Source: JAWPNA01 sp045402695 (GTDB lineage Bacteria; Acidobacteriota; Polarisedimenticolia; JACPZX01; DASXTC01). Taken from it: a stretch of DNA of 8,583 nucleotides. The stretch's first letter is position 1; every line of letters begins with the position of its first letter. Both the position numbers and the translations under genes were made by a program. The stretch spans positions 1 through 8,583 of the forward strand of contig JAWPNA010000005.1 in the NCBI GenBank assembly GCA_045402695.1, written 5' to 3'. The notes beneath the pieces were generated by a model. The model saw only the letters and a list, made by a program, of their open reading frames with translations. It made no database searches and was not told the origin of the DNA. Below are positions 1-6,940 of the stretch, one piece after another.

Positions 1-870
1 TTCACGCAACGAACTCGCGATATCGGACGAGAACCGCTCGATGATCTCGTGCAGCCGCGGAAGATCCCGCGTGTCGTCAGCGAGAGTGCGCTCGCAGGAG
101 ACCGAGCTGGTCTTCCTGCCGGGCTCCACAGGTCGATCGTCTTGCCCGCGGGCAAGCTGGATCAGCACCGCTGACGCGGGGCCGAGCCTCGCCGCGACGG
201 CGTCCGGCGAGGCTCGCGCAAGCTGGCCGACTGTCTGAATGCCGAGAGCCGCCAGCTTCCGCTCCGTCACCGGGCCCACCCCCCAGAGCCGCGACACGGG
301 CAGGGGAGCGAGAAAGCTCTCGACCCGCGAAGGCTTCACAACGGTGAGGCCGTCCGGCTTGCCGGCGTCCGAGGCGATCTTCGCGATCAGCTTGGAGGGC
401 CCCGCGCCAGCCGATGCCGTGAGGCCAAGCGCCGTCCGGATCTCCGTCTTGAGGTGCGCTGCGATCTCCGCGGCGGGCAGTCCGCACGCCGTAACGTCCA
501 GGTAGGCCTCGTCAAGCGAGATCCGCTCCACCAGCGGAGTCCATTTCCGCAGGATGTCGCACATGCGCAATGAAACCTCGACATACCGACCGAACCTTGG
601 AGGGCGGCGTATCAGGTCCGGACAGAGCCTCACGGCGCGGCTCATCGGCATCGCTGACCGCACTCCGAAGGCGCGCGCTTCATACGACGCCGCGGACACA
701 ACGCCGCGCCGGGCCGGGTCGCCGCCCACGGCGACGGGCCGGCCCCTCAGCGAGGGGTCGTCGAGCTGTTCCACGGATGCGAAGAAGGCGTCCATGTCAA
801 TGTGGATGATCCTGCGCGCTGCCGCCGCCTGTGCCGCGGGCCGCTCATGTGACGTGCGGGAGTGCTGCAT
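1..870 (-). CDS. dinB: DNA polymerase IV (Y-family translesion polymerase), 3' end cut by window edge
   Basis: Translesion DNA polymerase that copies past damaged template bases without proofreading. The minus-strand frame from ATG at 870 is open for 290 codons to base 1 with no stop, so the C-terminus lies outside the window. Visible landmarks: the palm start HIDMDAFF (residues 23-30), with D25 as a metal ligand and F30 in the steric-gate position of E. coli DinB F13; VVSAASYEAR (57-66); the second catalytic block SLDEAYLDVT (118-127) with D120 and E121; a thumb helix-hairpin-helix WGVGPVTERKLAALGI (196-211); and the start of the little finger, SVSCERTLADDTRD (256-269). E. coli DinB has 351 residues, so roughly the last 60-80 are missing, including most of the little finger and any beta-clamp motif. 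A 20-residue Ala/Arg-rich extension precedes the palm. There is no ribosome binding site; a TATAAT lies 10 bases before ATG. I see no LexA box. All catalytic residues are present, so it should be active if complete. Confidence 0.96.
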   Translation of the reverse strand, partial: MQHSRTSHERPAAQAAAARRIIHIDMDAFFASVEQLDDPSLRGRPVAVGGDPARRGVVSAASYEARAFGVRSAMPMSRAVRLCPDLIRRPPRFGRYVEVSLRMCDILRKWTPLVERISLDEAYLDVTACGLPAAEIAAHLKTEIRTALGLTASAGAGPSKLIAKIASDAGKPDGLTVVKPSRVESFLAPLPVSRLWGVGPVTERKLAALGIQTVGQLARASPDAVAARLGPASAVLIQLARGQDDRPVEPGRKTSSVSCERTLADDTRDLPRLHEIIERFSSDIASSLRE

Positions 871-880
871 CGTGATCGGA

Positions 881-886
881 ATTATA
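881..886 (-). promoter_or_regulatory. -10 element of dinB
   Basis: A perfect TATAAT on the minus strand, ten bases upstream of the dinB ATG at 870. The sequence 17 bases further upstream on that strand is TGTCAA, a poor -35. Transcription from here would begin only a few bases before ATG, giving an almost leaderless mRNA, which agrees with the missing ribosome binding site. Confidence 0.5.
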
Positions 887-903
887 GGCCTCAAGGCGGC
901 GCG

Positions 904-933
904 TTGACAGCCCCGTTGGACCGGAGATAGAGT
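904..933 (+). promoter_or_regulatory. Sigma70-type promoter of the MBL-fold gene
   Basis: A perfect TTGACA at 904-909 is followed after 18 bases by TAGAGT (928-933, 4 of 6 to consensus). Predicted transcription start is near 940, leaving about 20 bases of leader that contain the strong ribosome binding site at 944-954. It lies back to back with the dinB -10 element (881-886), so the two genes share one short divergent control region. Confidence 0.55.
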
Positions 934-960
934 GAGCGCCTCTGGAGGGAGGAGCGTCCC

Positions 961-1986
961 ATGCGCCGATTCGCGCTGTTGCTGTGCCTGCTCCTCGTCA
1001 CGGCACCCGCTCATGCCCATCGGGGTCTCGCCCCCGATCAGGCTCAGCCTGGCCCCGTGTTCAAGCTCGAGAAGGTGTCGGAACACACCTACTGCCTTTT
1101 CGGACAGGGGGGCAATGTCGGGTTTCTCGTGACGAGCGCCGGCGTCCTGGTGGTGGATGATCAGTACGAGAACATCGCCCATGGCATCGTCGATCAGATC
1201 CGCGCTGTCACCGACAAACCGATCCGATACCTCGTCAACACCCACTACCATTCGGATCACACGGGAGGCAACCCGATCTTCGTCAAGTTCGCCGAGATCA
1301 TCGCGCACGACACCGTCCGCCCGCGTCTCCTCGAGTATCCCGAGGTCATCGCCCGGATGTTCCCCGGCAGGCTGAAGGCGCTCGAGGCGGAGATCTCGTC
1401 GCTTGCCGATCCGTCCGATCCCTATCGCCAGTCGCTCGAGAAGGATCGGAGCTTGATCGGTTTCTTTCTCGAGGCCGCCCTCAAGTTCAAGCCGGAGACG
1501 GCGGTTCCCCCCGCACTGACGTACGACGGCCACGTGAAGGTCTGGCTCTCGGGCCAGGAGGTCGAGGTCTTCCATGTCGCGCCGGGGCACACGGACGGCG
1601 ACTCCATGGTCTTCTTCAAGGACGAGAAGGTCCTGCACATGGGGGACCTTTTCTTCAACGGCATGTATCCCTTCATCGACGCCCTGGGCGGCGGCTCCGA
1701 GCGCGGCTACATCGAGAACATCGACTACGCTCTGTCGCACGTCCCGCCCGACACCAAGGTGATCCCCGGGCATGGCCCGGTCACCGACATCGCGGGCCTG
1801 AAGCGTTTCCGTGACTTCCTCGCCGACCTGCGCATTGAGGTGGAAAAAGCAGTCAAGGCCGGAATGTCCAGAGCGGACGCCATTCGGGCCATCAAGATGG
1901 AGGCATACCCGGAGATCAAGCCGGCGTTCAGGACTCTGGGCAACGACATCTCGGTCATCTACGACGAGATCAAGTCCGGGCGCTGA
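961..1986 (+). CDS. Secreted metallo-beta-lactamase-fold hydrolase
   Basis: A 341-residue binuclear-zinc hydrolase of the MBL superfamily, predicted to be exported. Residues 1-19 form a Sec signal peptide (MRRF, a leucine-rich core, cleavage after AHA). Metal-site motifs in order: THYHSDHTGG (94-103) supplying H95, H97, D99 and H100; PGHTDGD (208-214) supplying H210; MGDLFF (227-232) supplying D229; and PGHGP (269-273) supplying H271. D229 stands where class B1 beta-lactamases have a zinc-binding cysteine, so this is the broad Asp-type group of periplasmic MBL proteins and not a recognisable antibiotic-resistance enzyme. The substrate cannot be read from sequence. After the last ligand there is a helical tail of about 65 residues. 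The start is fixed by a GGAGGGAGGAG site at 944-954, six bases before ATG. A hairpin follows the stop, so it is probably monocistronic, although the radical SAM gene begins only 77 bases later. Confidence 0.9.
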   Translation: MRRFALLLCLLLVTAPAHAHRGLAPDQAQPGPVFKLEKVSEHTYCLFGQGGNVGFLVTSAGVLVVDDQYENIAHGIVDQIRAVTDKPIRYLVNTHYHSDHTGGNPIFVKFAEIIAHDTVRPRLLEYPEVIARMFPGRLKALEAEISSLADPSDPYRQSLEKDRSLIGFFLEAALKFKPETAVPPALTYDGHVKVWLSGQEVEVFHVAPGHTDGDSMVFFKDEKVLHMGDLFFNGMYPFIDALGGGSERGYIENIDYALSHVPPDTKVIPGHGPVTDIAGLKRFRDFLADLRIEVEKAVKAGMSRADAIRAIKMEAYPEIKPAFRTLGNDISVIYDEIKSGR

Positions 1987-1993
1987 AGAAAGA

Positions 1994-2014
1994 GGGGAGT
2001 CGGAGCGACTCCCC
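1994..2014 (+). terminator. Strong hairpin after the MBL-fold gene, lacking a T-tract
   Basis: A perfect 9-bp stem (GGGGAGTCG at 1994-2002 with CGACTCCCC at 2006-2014) closes a three-base loop eight bases after the stop codon. No run of T follows, so this is not a classical intrinsic terminator. It may protect the mRNA 3' end or act with Rho. A weaker second stem, GAGGC/GCCTC at 2018-2035, follows directly. Confidence 0.5.
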
Positions 2015-2063
2015 GCGGAGGCGCTCGTAGGCCTCTCTGCGGCTGCATGGCGGAGCCTTGTGA

Positions 2064-3608
2064 ATGAAAAGGCCTCGTGCGATCCTGATCGAGCCGGCCA
2101 TCAACCCGGTCACACAAAGGTTCGGCCTCCCGATCGTCGCGAACTATCCACCCCTCGCGCAGGTGCGCCTGGCCGGTCAGATCATCCACGCGGCTCAAGT
2201 GCGAATAGCCGACCTCAGGTTTCCCGGTGAGCGCGGGAGACTGCTGCGCTCCCTCGCCCAGGATCCGCCCGACCTGGTGGGGATCGCGCTCACCTTCACC
2301 TCCAACGGCGACGAGGCCATCGATCTGGCCGCCGCCGTAAGGGCGGCTTGCCCTTCAGCCTGCATCGTTCTGGGGGGCACCGCGCCGTCGGAGGATCCCG
2401 CCTCGTTTTTCGGATCGGCGGCCGATCTGATCTGCTTCCGCGGCGGTGACGCGTCGCTGGCGGCCCTGATCACGGAACTGCAGGATGCAGGCAGGGCCCC
2501 CGTGAGCTTCCCGGGCTATTTCCACCGAGAAGGAGATCGCTGGATCCTGACTCCGGGGCCGCCGGCCCGCGAGATGGCGTCGCTGCGCCCCTACGCCTGG
2601 CACCTGATCCCCGATCGATACTGGCGGCGCTACTTCCAGGGCCTCAGACCCACGGGCATCGGCCAGACAAGCGAAGGATGCCCCTTCGATTGCACCTTCT
2701 GCAGCGTCTGGAAGACTCACGGGCGGCGCGTGGCGCTTGCATCACTGGCCAACGTGCAGCACGATTTTCGTTCCCTGCCGCCGATGGTGCGTGGCTTCTT
2801 CTTCGCCGACGACATCTGGATGCAGGCCAGCGAGCAGCAGCTCCGAGAGCTGTACGATCCTCTGCTGGAGTGGCTTTCCTCGGAGTTCCTCCCGCGGCGG
2901 CCGGACTTCTGGCTCACAGTGGAGACGCGCACCGATCTCTACGTGCGGCAGGAGGAGCGGTTCAGGGCCTGGATCCGGCGGGGCGGACTCAGGTGGATCC
3001 TCTTCGGTGTGGAGGCCGTCACGGACGAGCAACTCAAGAGTTTCAGCAAGCGCAACACCATCGACACGAACAGCGAAGCGATCCGGCGCGCGGCGGCGGA
3101 AGGCGCCTTCGTCACGGCGCAGTTCGTGATACCGTGCGAGGCCGATGTGGCCTACTTCGATGAGATCGTGCGGTTCCTGAGGGAGCACCGTCACTTTATC
3201 CGCACGGCGAACTTCACCATCGCCACGCCTTTGCCGGGGACCGATCTTTACAGACAGGTGCTGCCCGGATCGCCGGATCTGGCGGACCGCGCCGTCGTGA
3301 CCCATCCCGCATTCTCGCTGTTCACAGCGCTGATGCCGATGCGACTCGGAGCCGAGGAGTTCTATCGGCAGGTGGCCCGCGTGTTTCGCGAGGCGAACCA
3401 GGTTGCTTTCCGCCCCGAGATCGTCCGGCAGGGCCTGCTCACGCTGCGCCACTCCCCGTGGCTTATCCCGCGGCTCACCAGAATCCCCGGGATGCTGCGC
3501 GCGTTGAAGGATCAGGAGACCTTCCTGCGCGTGCACCGCGAGGTGCAGGGGGCCAGGCTCCTCACGGCACGCTCATCCACCCAGGAGGCGTTCACCGGGG
3601 CGGCGTGA
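2064..3608 (+). CDS. B12-binding-domain radical SAM enzyme, substrate unknown
   Basis: A 514-residue cytoplasmic enzyme with the class B radical SAM layout. Residues 1-140 look like a cobalamin-binding Rossmann domain: DLVGIALTFTSNGDEA (70-85), IVLGGTAPSEDP (101-112), and LICFRGGDASL (122-132), which replaces the usual GEGE-type strand. No DxHxxG motif is visible, as is common in this class. The radical SAM core starts with SEGCPFDCTFCSVW (203-216), a CxxxCxxC motif with cluster ligands C206, C210 and C213. FFFADDIWM (245-253), FGVEAV (314-319) and TPLPGTDLY (388-396) follow in expected order, then a conserved-looking FSLFTALMPMRLGAEEFY (417-434). The layout recalls hopanoid-type B12 radical SAM enzymes such as HpnR (C-3 methylase) and HpnP. 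Methyl transfer is therefore plausible but not shown, and no hopanoid gene lies nearby. The start has GGAG eight bases upstream. It stands alone: 77 bases after the MBL gene and 83 before the TPR gene. Confidence 0.88.
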   Translation: MKRPRAILIEPAINPVTQRFGLPIVANYPPLAQVRLAGQIIHAAQVRIADLRFPGERGRLLRSLAQDPPDLVGIALTFTSNGDEAIDLAAAVRAACPSACIVLGGTAPSEDPASFFGSAADLICFRGGDASLAALITELQDAGRAPVSFPGYFHREGDRWILTPGPPAREMASLRPYAWHLIPDRYWRRYFQGLRPTGIGQTSEGCPFDCTFCSVWKTHGRRVALASLANVQHDFRSLPPMVRGFFFADDIWMQASEQQLRELYDPLLEWLSSEFLPRRPDFWLTVETRTDLYVRQEERFRAWIRRGGLRWILFGVEAVTDEQLKSFSKRNTIDTNSEAIRRAAAEGAFVTAQFVIPCEADVAYFDEIVRFLREHRHFIRTANFTIATPLPGTDLYRQVLPGSPDLADRAVVTHPAFSLFTALMPMRLGAEEFYRQVARVFREANQVAFRPEIVRQGLLTLRHSPWLIPRLTRIPGMLRALKDQETFLRVHREVQGARLLTARSSTQEAFTGAA

Positions 3609-3673
3609 TGCCTCGCTCATCAGCTCGCGCGGCCCAAGCCGTGAGTCGGACACGCTCCCGACCCCGCCGCGCG

Positions 3674-3682
3674 TGCTAGCAT
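3674..3682 (+). promoter_or_regulatory. Possible extended -10 of the TPR-zincin gene
   Basis: TGC followed by TAGCAT (3677-3682, 4 of 6 to consensus) lies nine bases before ATG at 3692. I find no -35 match. The TG dinucleotide could compensate, as in extended -10 promoters. Any transcript would start only a few bases before ATG. The call is weak, because short matches like this arise by chance. Confidence 0.3.
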
Positions 3683-3691
3683 GCTGCGGTC

Positions 3692-4492
3692 ATGTCCCCT
3701 CATGAGGAAATGCTCGATGAAGGCTGGGATCTGCTGGAGCGGGGGGACCTGGATGGAGCCCTGCACTCCGCTCAAACCCTCTTGGAGCAGGACGGATCGC
3801 ACCTCGGGGCCCTGATGCTGGCGGGCGCTGCGCTGCACGAGCTGGGTGAGCCCATCGAGGCGGAGCGGAGTTTCCGCGAGGCGCTGCGAATCGACCCATC
3901 GCAGGTCGAGGCCCGCGTGTCCTTGGCCGACCTCTTCTATGCGAGCTGCCGGTTCGACGAAAGCCTCGGTCTCGCCGAGGAGGCCATCGAACGGGATCCG
4001 GGCCACGCGTCCGCCCACTACCTCAAAGGGCTGTCGCTCGATCTGATGGGCAGGCACGCCGAGGCCGACGACAGCTTTCGCCAGGCACATCGTCTCGATC
4101 CTGGACACTACGAGGAGCCCGCGTCGTGCAGCCGGGAGCAGTTCGAGGCCGCAGTGGAGGAAGCGCAAAACAGCCTGCCGCCCGAGTTCGCCGGCAAGAT
4201 CCGCGGCCTTCCCATCGTCGTGGAAGAGGTCCCGGCGACGGCGCTGCTGCTTGCGCTTGAGAACCCCGACCCCGATCTGCTCGGTCTGTTCATCGGCACG
4301 CCTCTGACCGAGAAATCATCCAACGAGGTGCCCGGCCTGCCCGAGGCTGTCTACCTCTTCAAGCGGAACCTGGAGCGTGCCTGCGAGGGCGGCGGTGATC
4401 TCATCGAGGAGATACGCGTGACGCTGCTTCACGAGATCGGGCACTACCTGGGCATGGACGAGGACGCACTCGATGAGGCCGGTTACGCATGA
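3692..4492 (+). CDS. TPR protein fused to a small zincin-type metallopeptidase domain
   Basis: A 266-residue protein with no signal peptide, so probably cytoplasmic. Residues 6-139 form four tetratricopeptide repeats of about 34 residues (roughly 6-39, 40-71, 72-105, 106-139), the later three ending in the typical I/L-DP turn. The C-terminal domain, about 148-266, matches the Zincin_1/DUF1025 pattern: SLPPEFAGKI (161-170), LLGLFIGTPL (196-205), VYLFKRNLER (220-229), then LLHEIGHYLGMDED (245-258). The HExxH zinc site is H247, E248, H251, with D256 or E257 as probable third ligand. This domain is usually a stand-alone protein of about 120 residues. The repeats probably present a partner or substrate to it, which is inference. 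ATG 3692 is preferred over ATG 3710, whose upstream GAGG is too close; neither has a good ribosome binding site. The stop overlaps the next gene's start as ATGA, so the two are likely translated together. Confidence 0.85.
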   Translation: MSPHEEMLDEGWDLLERGDLDGALHSAQTLLEQDGSHLGALMLAGAALHELGEPIEAERSFREALRIDPSQVEARVSLADLFYASCRFDESLGLAEEAIERDPGHASAHYLKGLSLDLMGRHAEADDSFRQAHRLDPGHYEEPASCSREQFEAAVEEAQNSLPPEFAGKIRGLPIVVEEVPATALLLALENPDPDLLGLFIGTPLTEKSSNEVPGLPEAVYLFKRNLERACEGGGDLIEEIRVTLLHEIGHYLGMDEDALDEAGYA

Positions 4493-6216
4493 GGCTCGCC
4501 GCCGCGGCCGTCCTGGCGGCCGCCCTGTGCGCTGCGCCGTCCCGCGCGGCGTCGAGTGAGTCCGGCATGAGCCCGGCGGCCCTGAGGGCCACGGCTCACG
4601 ACTATTACTCGTCGTTCTACGCGGAGTACCCCGTCTCCGCATCCGACGCGGGACTGCACGTGGGAGACTCGCGCCTCGCCGACTACTCTCCCGAGGCGCG
4701 CGACGCGCGCCGCCGCAAGGTCGCGCTGGCGCTTCAACAGGCCGCCGAAGCGGATGTCTCCTCCTGGTCGGTGGACGATCAGGTGGACTTCGCGCTATTC
4801 CGATCGGACCTGAACAGGGCACTTTTCGAGGATCGCGTGCTGCGCCGCGCGAGCAGAGATCCCGGCCTCTATGTCGAGGAGTGCAGCAACGGGATCTTTT
4901 CGCTGTTGAAGAAGGACTACGCCCCGCGATCGGCGCGCGCCCGCGCCGCCGCGGCGCGCCTTACGGCGATGCCCGCGCTGCTGGCGCAGGCGCGGGCCAA
5001 CCTGACCGAGGCGGTGCCGCTCCTAGCGAGGCTCGCCTGGCAGTCGATCGACGGAATCGGACCGCTCTTCAATGACAGTCTCGGTCTGTTGCTGCCGGAT
5101 CTGGGCGAGGCGGACCGCGCCGCGCTCGTGGCTTCGCGGGAATCCGCGCTCGCGGCGCTGCGCGGCTTCGGCGAGTGGCTGAAGGTGTCGGAGGGATCCT
5201 TCAAGGCACCTCTCGCGATGGGGCGGGAGAACTACAACGCCATGCTGCGGGACATCTACCTGCTCCCGCTCGACGCCGATCAGCTCGTCACGCTCGGGCG
5301 CGCCGAGTTGGCTCGCGCGAAGGCGATGGAGGCATGGCTGCCGGATCCCTCGCTGGCGGATACGCTGAAACATCCCGGGGCGGGGCCGCCGGCGTCGACG
5401 CGGGGGCAGTTTCTCTCCGAGTACGAGGCGCGGACATCGACTCTCATGGATCACATCGCGCGGCATGAGATCCTCACCGTCCCCAACTACATCGGCCCAT
5501 TCCGGATCCTCGAGCTGCCGGCGGCCTTCCGCCCCACCTCTCCGGGCGGCTTCATGAACGCGCCCGGCGTCTTCGACACGGATCCTTCCGGGTTCTACTT
5601 CCTGCCCGAGTTCGATCCCGCCAGCGGAAATTTCTACATGAGGGCCGCCCTCAGCAACCCTCTGCCGATCCTGGGCCACGAGGGGATCCCCGGCCATTTC
5701 CTGCAGATCTCGATCGCCAACCACATACCGGGTGAGATCCGGCGGCTCCACCAGGACGGCGTCTTCGTCGAGGGCTGGGCGCTGTACGGAGAGGAGATGC
5801 TGATGCGCACCGGTCTCTACGATGACAGCCCGGCGGGACAGGCGGGCAGGGCCCAGGTTCTGAGGCTGATGCGCTACCGCGCGGCCCGGGTTCCGGTGGA
5901 CGTGAAGCTGGCCACGGGAGAATGGACCTTCAGCCGGGCGGTCGAGTACTTCATGAAGGAAGGAGGACTCGACAAGGAGGCGGCCACGGGCGAGGCTGCG
6001 GGAGCAGCGGTCACGCCGGGGCAGAAGATGAACTACCAGGTGGGCAAGTACCAGATACAGCGCCTGCTGGGTCTGTACCGGGACCGCATGGGGGGAGAGT
6101 TCCGGCTGCGAGACTTCCACGATCGACTGCTGTCGAGCGGGAGCATTCCCTTGTCGCTGGTGGAATGGCTCGTGCTCGGTGACGATGCGACCTACAGGTC
6201 GGTGCGCGCCAGGTGA
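4489..6216 (+). CDS. Secreted DUF885-family protein, probable zinc metallopeptidase
   Basis: A 575-residue exported protein of the DUF885 family. Residues 1-20 are a Sec signal peptide with an alanine-rich core and cleavage after SRA. A helical region of about 300 residues follows, with NYNAMLRDIYLLP (248-260) as a recognisable family stretch. The active-site block is ILGHEGIPGHFLQ (394-406), with H397, E398 and H403 matching the family's HEAYPGH-like motif. FVEGWALYGEEML (426-438) follows, where E429 or E435 could be a third metal ligand. TPGQKMNYQVGKYQIQRL (509-526) is the usual C-terminal block. Family members are thought to be metal-dependent peptidases, but substrates are mostly unknown; periplasmic peptide cleavage is my inference. 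The length is near the family norm, with no break. The start overlaps the TPR-zincin stop by ATGA, with only a distant GAGG ten bases upstream, so translation probably depends on coupling. It converges with the minus-strand operon 22 bases later. Confidence 0.88.
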   Translation: MRLAAAAVLAAALCAAPSRAASSESGMSPAALRATAHDYYSSFYAEYPVSASDAGLHVGDSRLADYSPEARDARRRKVALALQQAAEADVSSWSVDDQVDFALFRSDLNRALFEDRVLRRASRDPGLYVEECSNGIFSLLKKDYAPRSARARAAAARLTAMPALLAQARANLTEAVPLLARLAWQSIDGIGPLFNDSLGLLLPDLGEADRAALVASRESALAALRGFGEWLKVSEGSFKAPLAMGRENYNAMLRDIYLLPLDADQLVTLGRAELARAKAMEAWLPDPSLADTLKHPGAGPPASTRGQFLSEYEARTSTLMDHIARHEILTVPNYIGPFRILELPAAFRPTSPGGFMNAPGVFDTDPSGFYFLPEFDPASGNFYMRAALSNPLPILGHEGIPGHFLQISIANHIPGEIRRLHQDGVFVEGWALYGEEMLMRTGLYDDSPAGQAGRAQVLRLMRYRAARVPVDVKLATGEWTFSRAVEYFMKEGGLDKEAATGEAAGAAVTPGQKMNYQVGKYQIQRLLGLYRDRMGGEFRLRDFHDRLLSSGSIPLSLVEWLVLGDDATYRSVRAR

Positions 6217-6242
6217 TCGCGCATTGTCGCGTAGGGGATCAC
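6213..6242. terminator. Imperfect palindrome spanning two convergent stop codons
   Basis: GTGATC (6213-6218) pairs with GATCAC (6237-6242), and inside it GCG (6219-6221) pairs with CGC (6228-6230), leaving GTAGGG bulged. The plus-strand stop (6214-6216) and minus-strand stop (6239-6241) both lie in the outer stem. There is no T-tract. It could act as a weak bidirectional terminator, but an inverted repeat this short may be chance. Confidence 0.25.
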
Positions 6243-6919
6243 CGCAGCGCCGCCAGGCGCGCTCCTGCCTCCTCGGAGGTGTCCGCCGCAGGGGAGATCG
6301 CCGTCAGGCAGACGAAGATGATCTCCTTGCCCCCGGATGCCGCGCTCGGGGCGGGACCTGCCAGGACGATCGTCTTGCCGTAGCGGGCCACCACGCTGGT
6401 GGCCACGTCCTCCCGGCCGTCGCGCATCTGCGACACGACCAGCCTCACGGCGCGCCCGCCGACCGGCTGCCCCTCGATCCGGATCGCGACTTGCCGCCCA
6501 TCGTCATCAAGGAGCGCGGAGCCTCCCGCCAGAGTGACCATGCTCGATCCGAGAGAGACGATCTCCTTCAGCGAGAAGATCTCCTTCACCTGGGATCTGA
6601 GATCGTCCTCCGCACCGTGTGCCAGATCGGCGTCGGCCAGAACGGTGAAAGTCCGCTCGCGAAAAATCGTCGTGATCGACACCTCGGAGTGCGAGCCGGC
6701 GGTGCTGCCGCGGAATAGCTGGAGCATGACCCGGCCACCCGCGGCCGTGGAGGTTTCGGCGGGCTGGACCGGGGAGGCAGCGGCAGCCGTGTCACGCGCC
6801 GCCGACGGGTTGCCCGAGGCGAGGGTCCCGTCCGGCCCCGGCTTTCCCGGTTGCCACACAAGCGCGGCGACCGAGAGTGTCGCGGCGGCCGCGCCCGCCA
6901 GCGCCCGTCCCCGTTTCAT
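6239..6919 (-). CDS. Exported protein with secretin-like C-terminal pattern, third gene of ECF operon
   Basis: A 226-residue protein of unknown function. Residues 1-22 are a signal peptide or N-terminal anchor (MKRGR, then an alanine-rich core). A Pro/Ala/Ser/Thr-rich linker reaches about residue 60. The rest is predicted mostly beta-strand. The C-terminal part alternates strands in a way that recalls the end of secretin beta-domains: VRLVVSQMRDG (158-168), DVATSVVARYGKTIVLAGP (171-189), then EIIFVCLTAI (199-208). In secretins the comparable stretch reads like TxVxVxDGxTVVLGGL followed by a hydrophobic strand. It is far too short to be a whole secretin and has no pore domain, so this is a pattern resemblance, not a family call. 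It starts 18 bases after the preceding stop, within an 11-base tandem repeat carrying its ribosome binding site. The operon position suggests an envelope component serving the sigma module. Confidence 0.75.
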   Translation of the reverse strand: MKRGRALAGAAAATLSVAALVWQPGKPGPDGTLASGNPSAARDTAAAASPVQPAETSTAAGGRVMLQLFRGSTAGSHSEVSITTIFRERTFTVLADADLAHGAEDDLRSQVKEIFSLKEIVSLGSSMVTLAGGSALLDDDGRQVAIRIEGQPVGGRAVRLVVSQMRDGREDVATSVVARYGKTIVLAGPAPSAASGGKEIIFVCLTAISPAADTSEEAGARLAALR

Positions 6920-6940
6920 CCCCGCCTCATCCCCGCCTCA
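6908..6940 (-). repeat. Three-unit 11-bp tandem repeat covering stop, ribosome binding site and start
   Basis: Read on the minus strand, TGAGGCGGGGA occurs twice in tandem (6940-6930, 6929-6919) and is followed by TGAAACGGGGA (6918-6908, 9 of 11 identical). The first unit supplies the TGA stop of the upstream gene. The second supplies the AGGCGGGG ribosome binding site and the A of the ATG. Another ATG at 6930 is out of frame and reaches a stop after four codons. Confidence 0.7.

Noticed and set aside
77..487. A 136-codon minus-strand open frame in a different phase from dinB.
   Set aside because: The dinB frame is open over the same bases and carries all catalytic motifs; this one has an Arg/Gly/Ala-rich product with no homology pattern.
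904..909. TGTCAA on the minus strand, 17 bases upstream of the dinB TATAAT, as a -35 box.
   Set aside because: Only two of six bases match the consensus. The same bases read as a perfect TTGACA on the plus strand, which better serves the MBL-fold gene.
961..1986. MBL-fold gene as a carbapenemase or other beta-lactam resistance gene.
   Set aside because: The Asp at the cysteine position of class B1, the long helical tail and the general context fit the broad Asp-type hydrolase group; nothing points to beta-lactam activity.
2742..3536. A 264-codon minus-strand open frame opposite the radical SAM gene.
   Set aside because: Same shadow effect: low-complexity composition, no motif, and it covers well-conserved core motifs on the other strand.
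5023..6120. A 365-codon open frame on the minus strand opposite the DUF885 gene.
   Set aside because: It is a shadow frame from GC-rich codon bias. Its product is rich in Arg, His, Pro and Glu with no domain, and the plus strand carries clear family motifs throughout.
6179..6718. A 179-codon plus-strand frame, and a 191-codon plus-strand frame from 6399, opposite the third ECF-operon gene.
   Set aside because: The minus-strand frame has a signal peptide, beta-strand pattern and ribosome binding site. These plus-strand frames lack all of those.
6239..6919. Third ECF-operon gene as a true secretin or secretion-system component.
   Set aside because: At 226 residues it is far too short and lacks N-domains and a complete pore domain; only a short strand pattern is similar.
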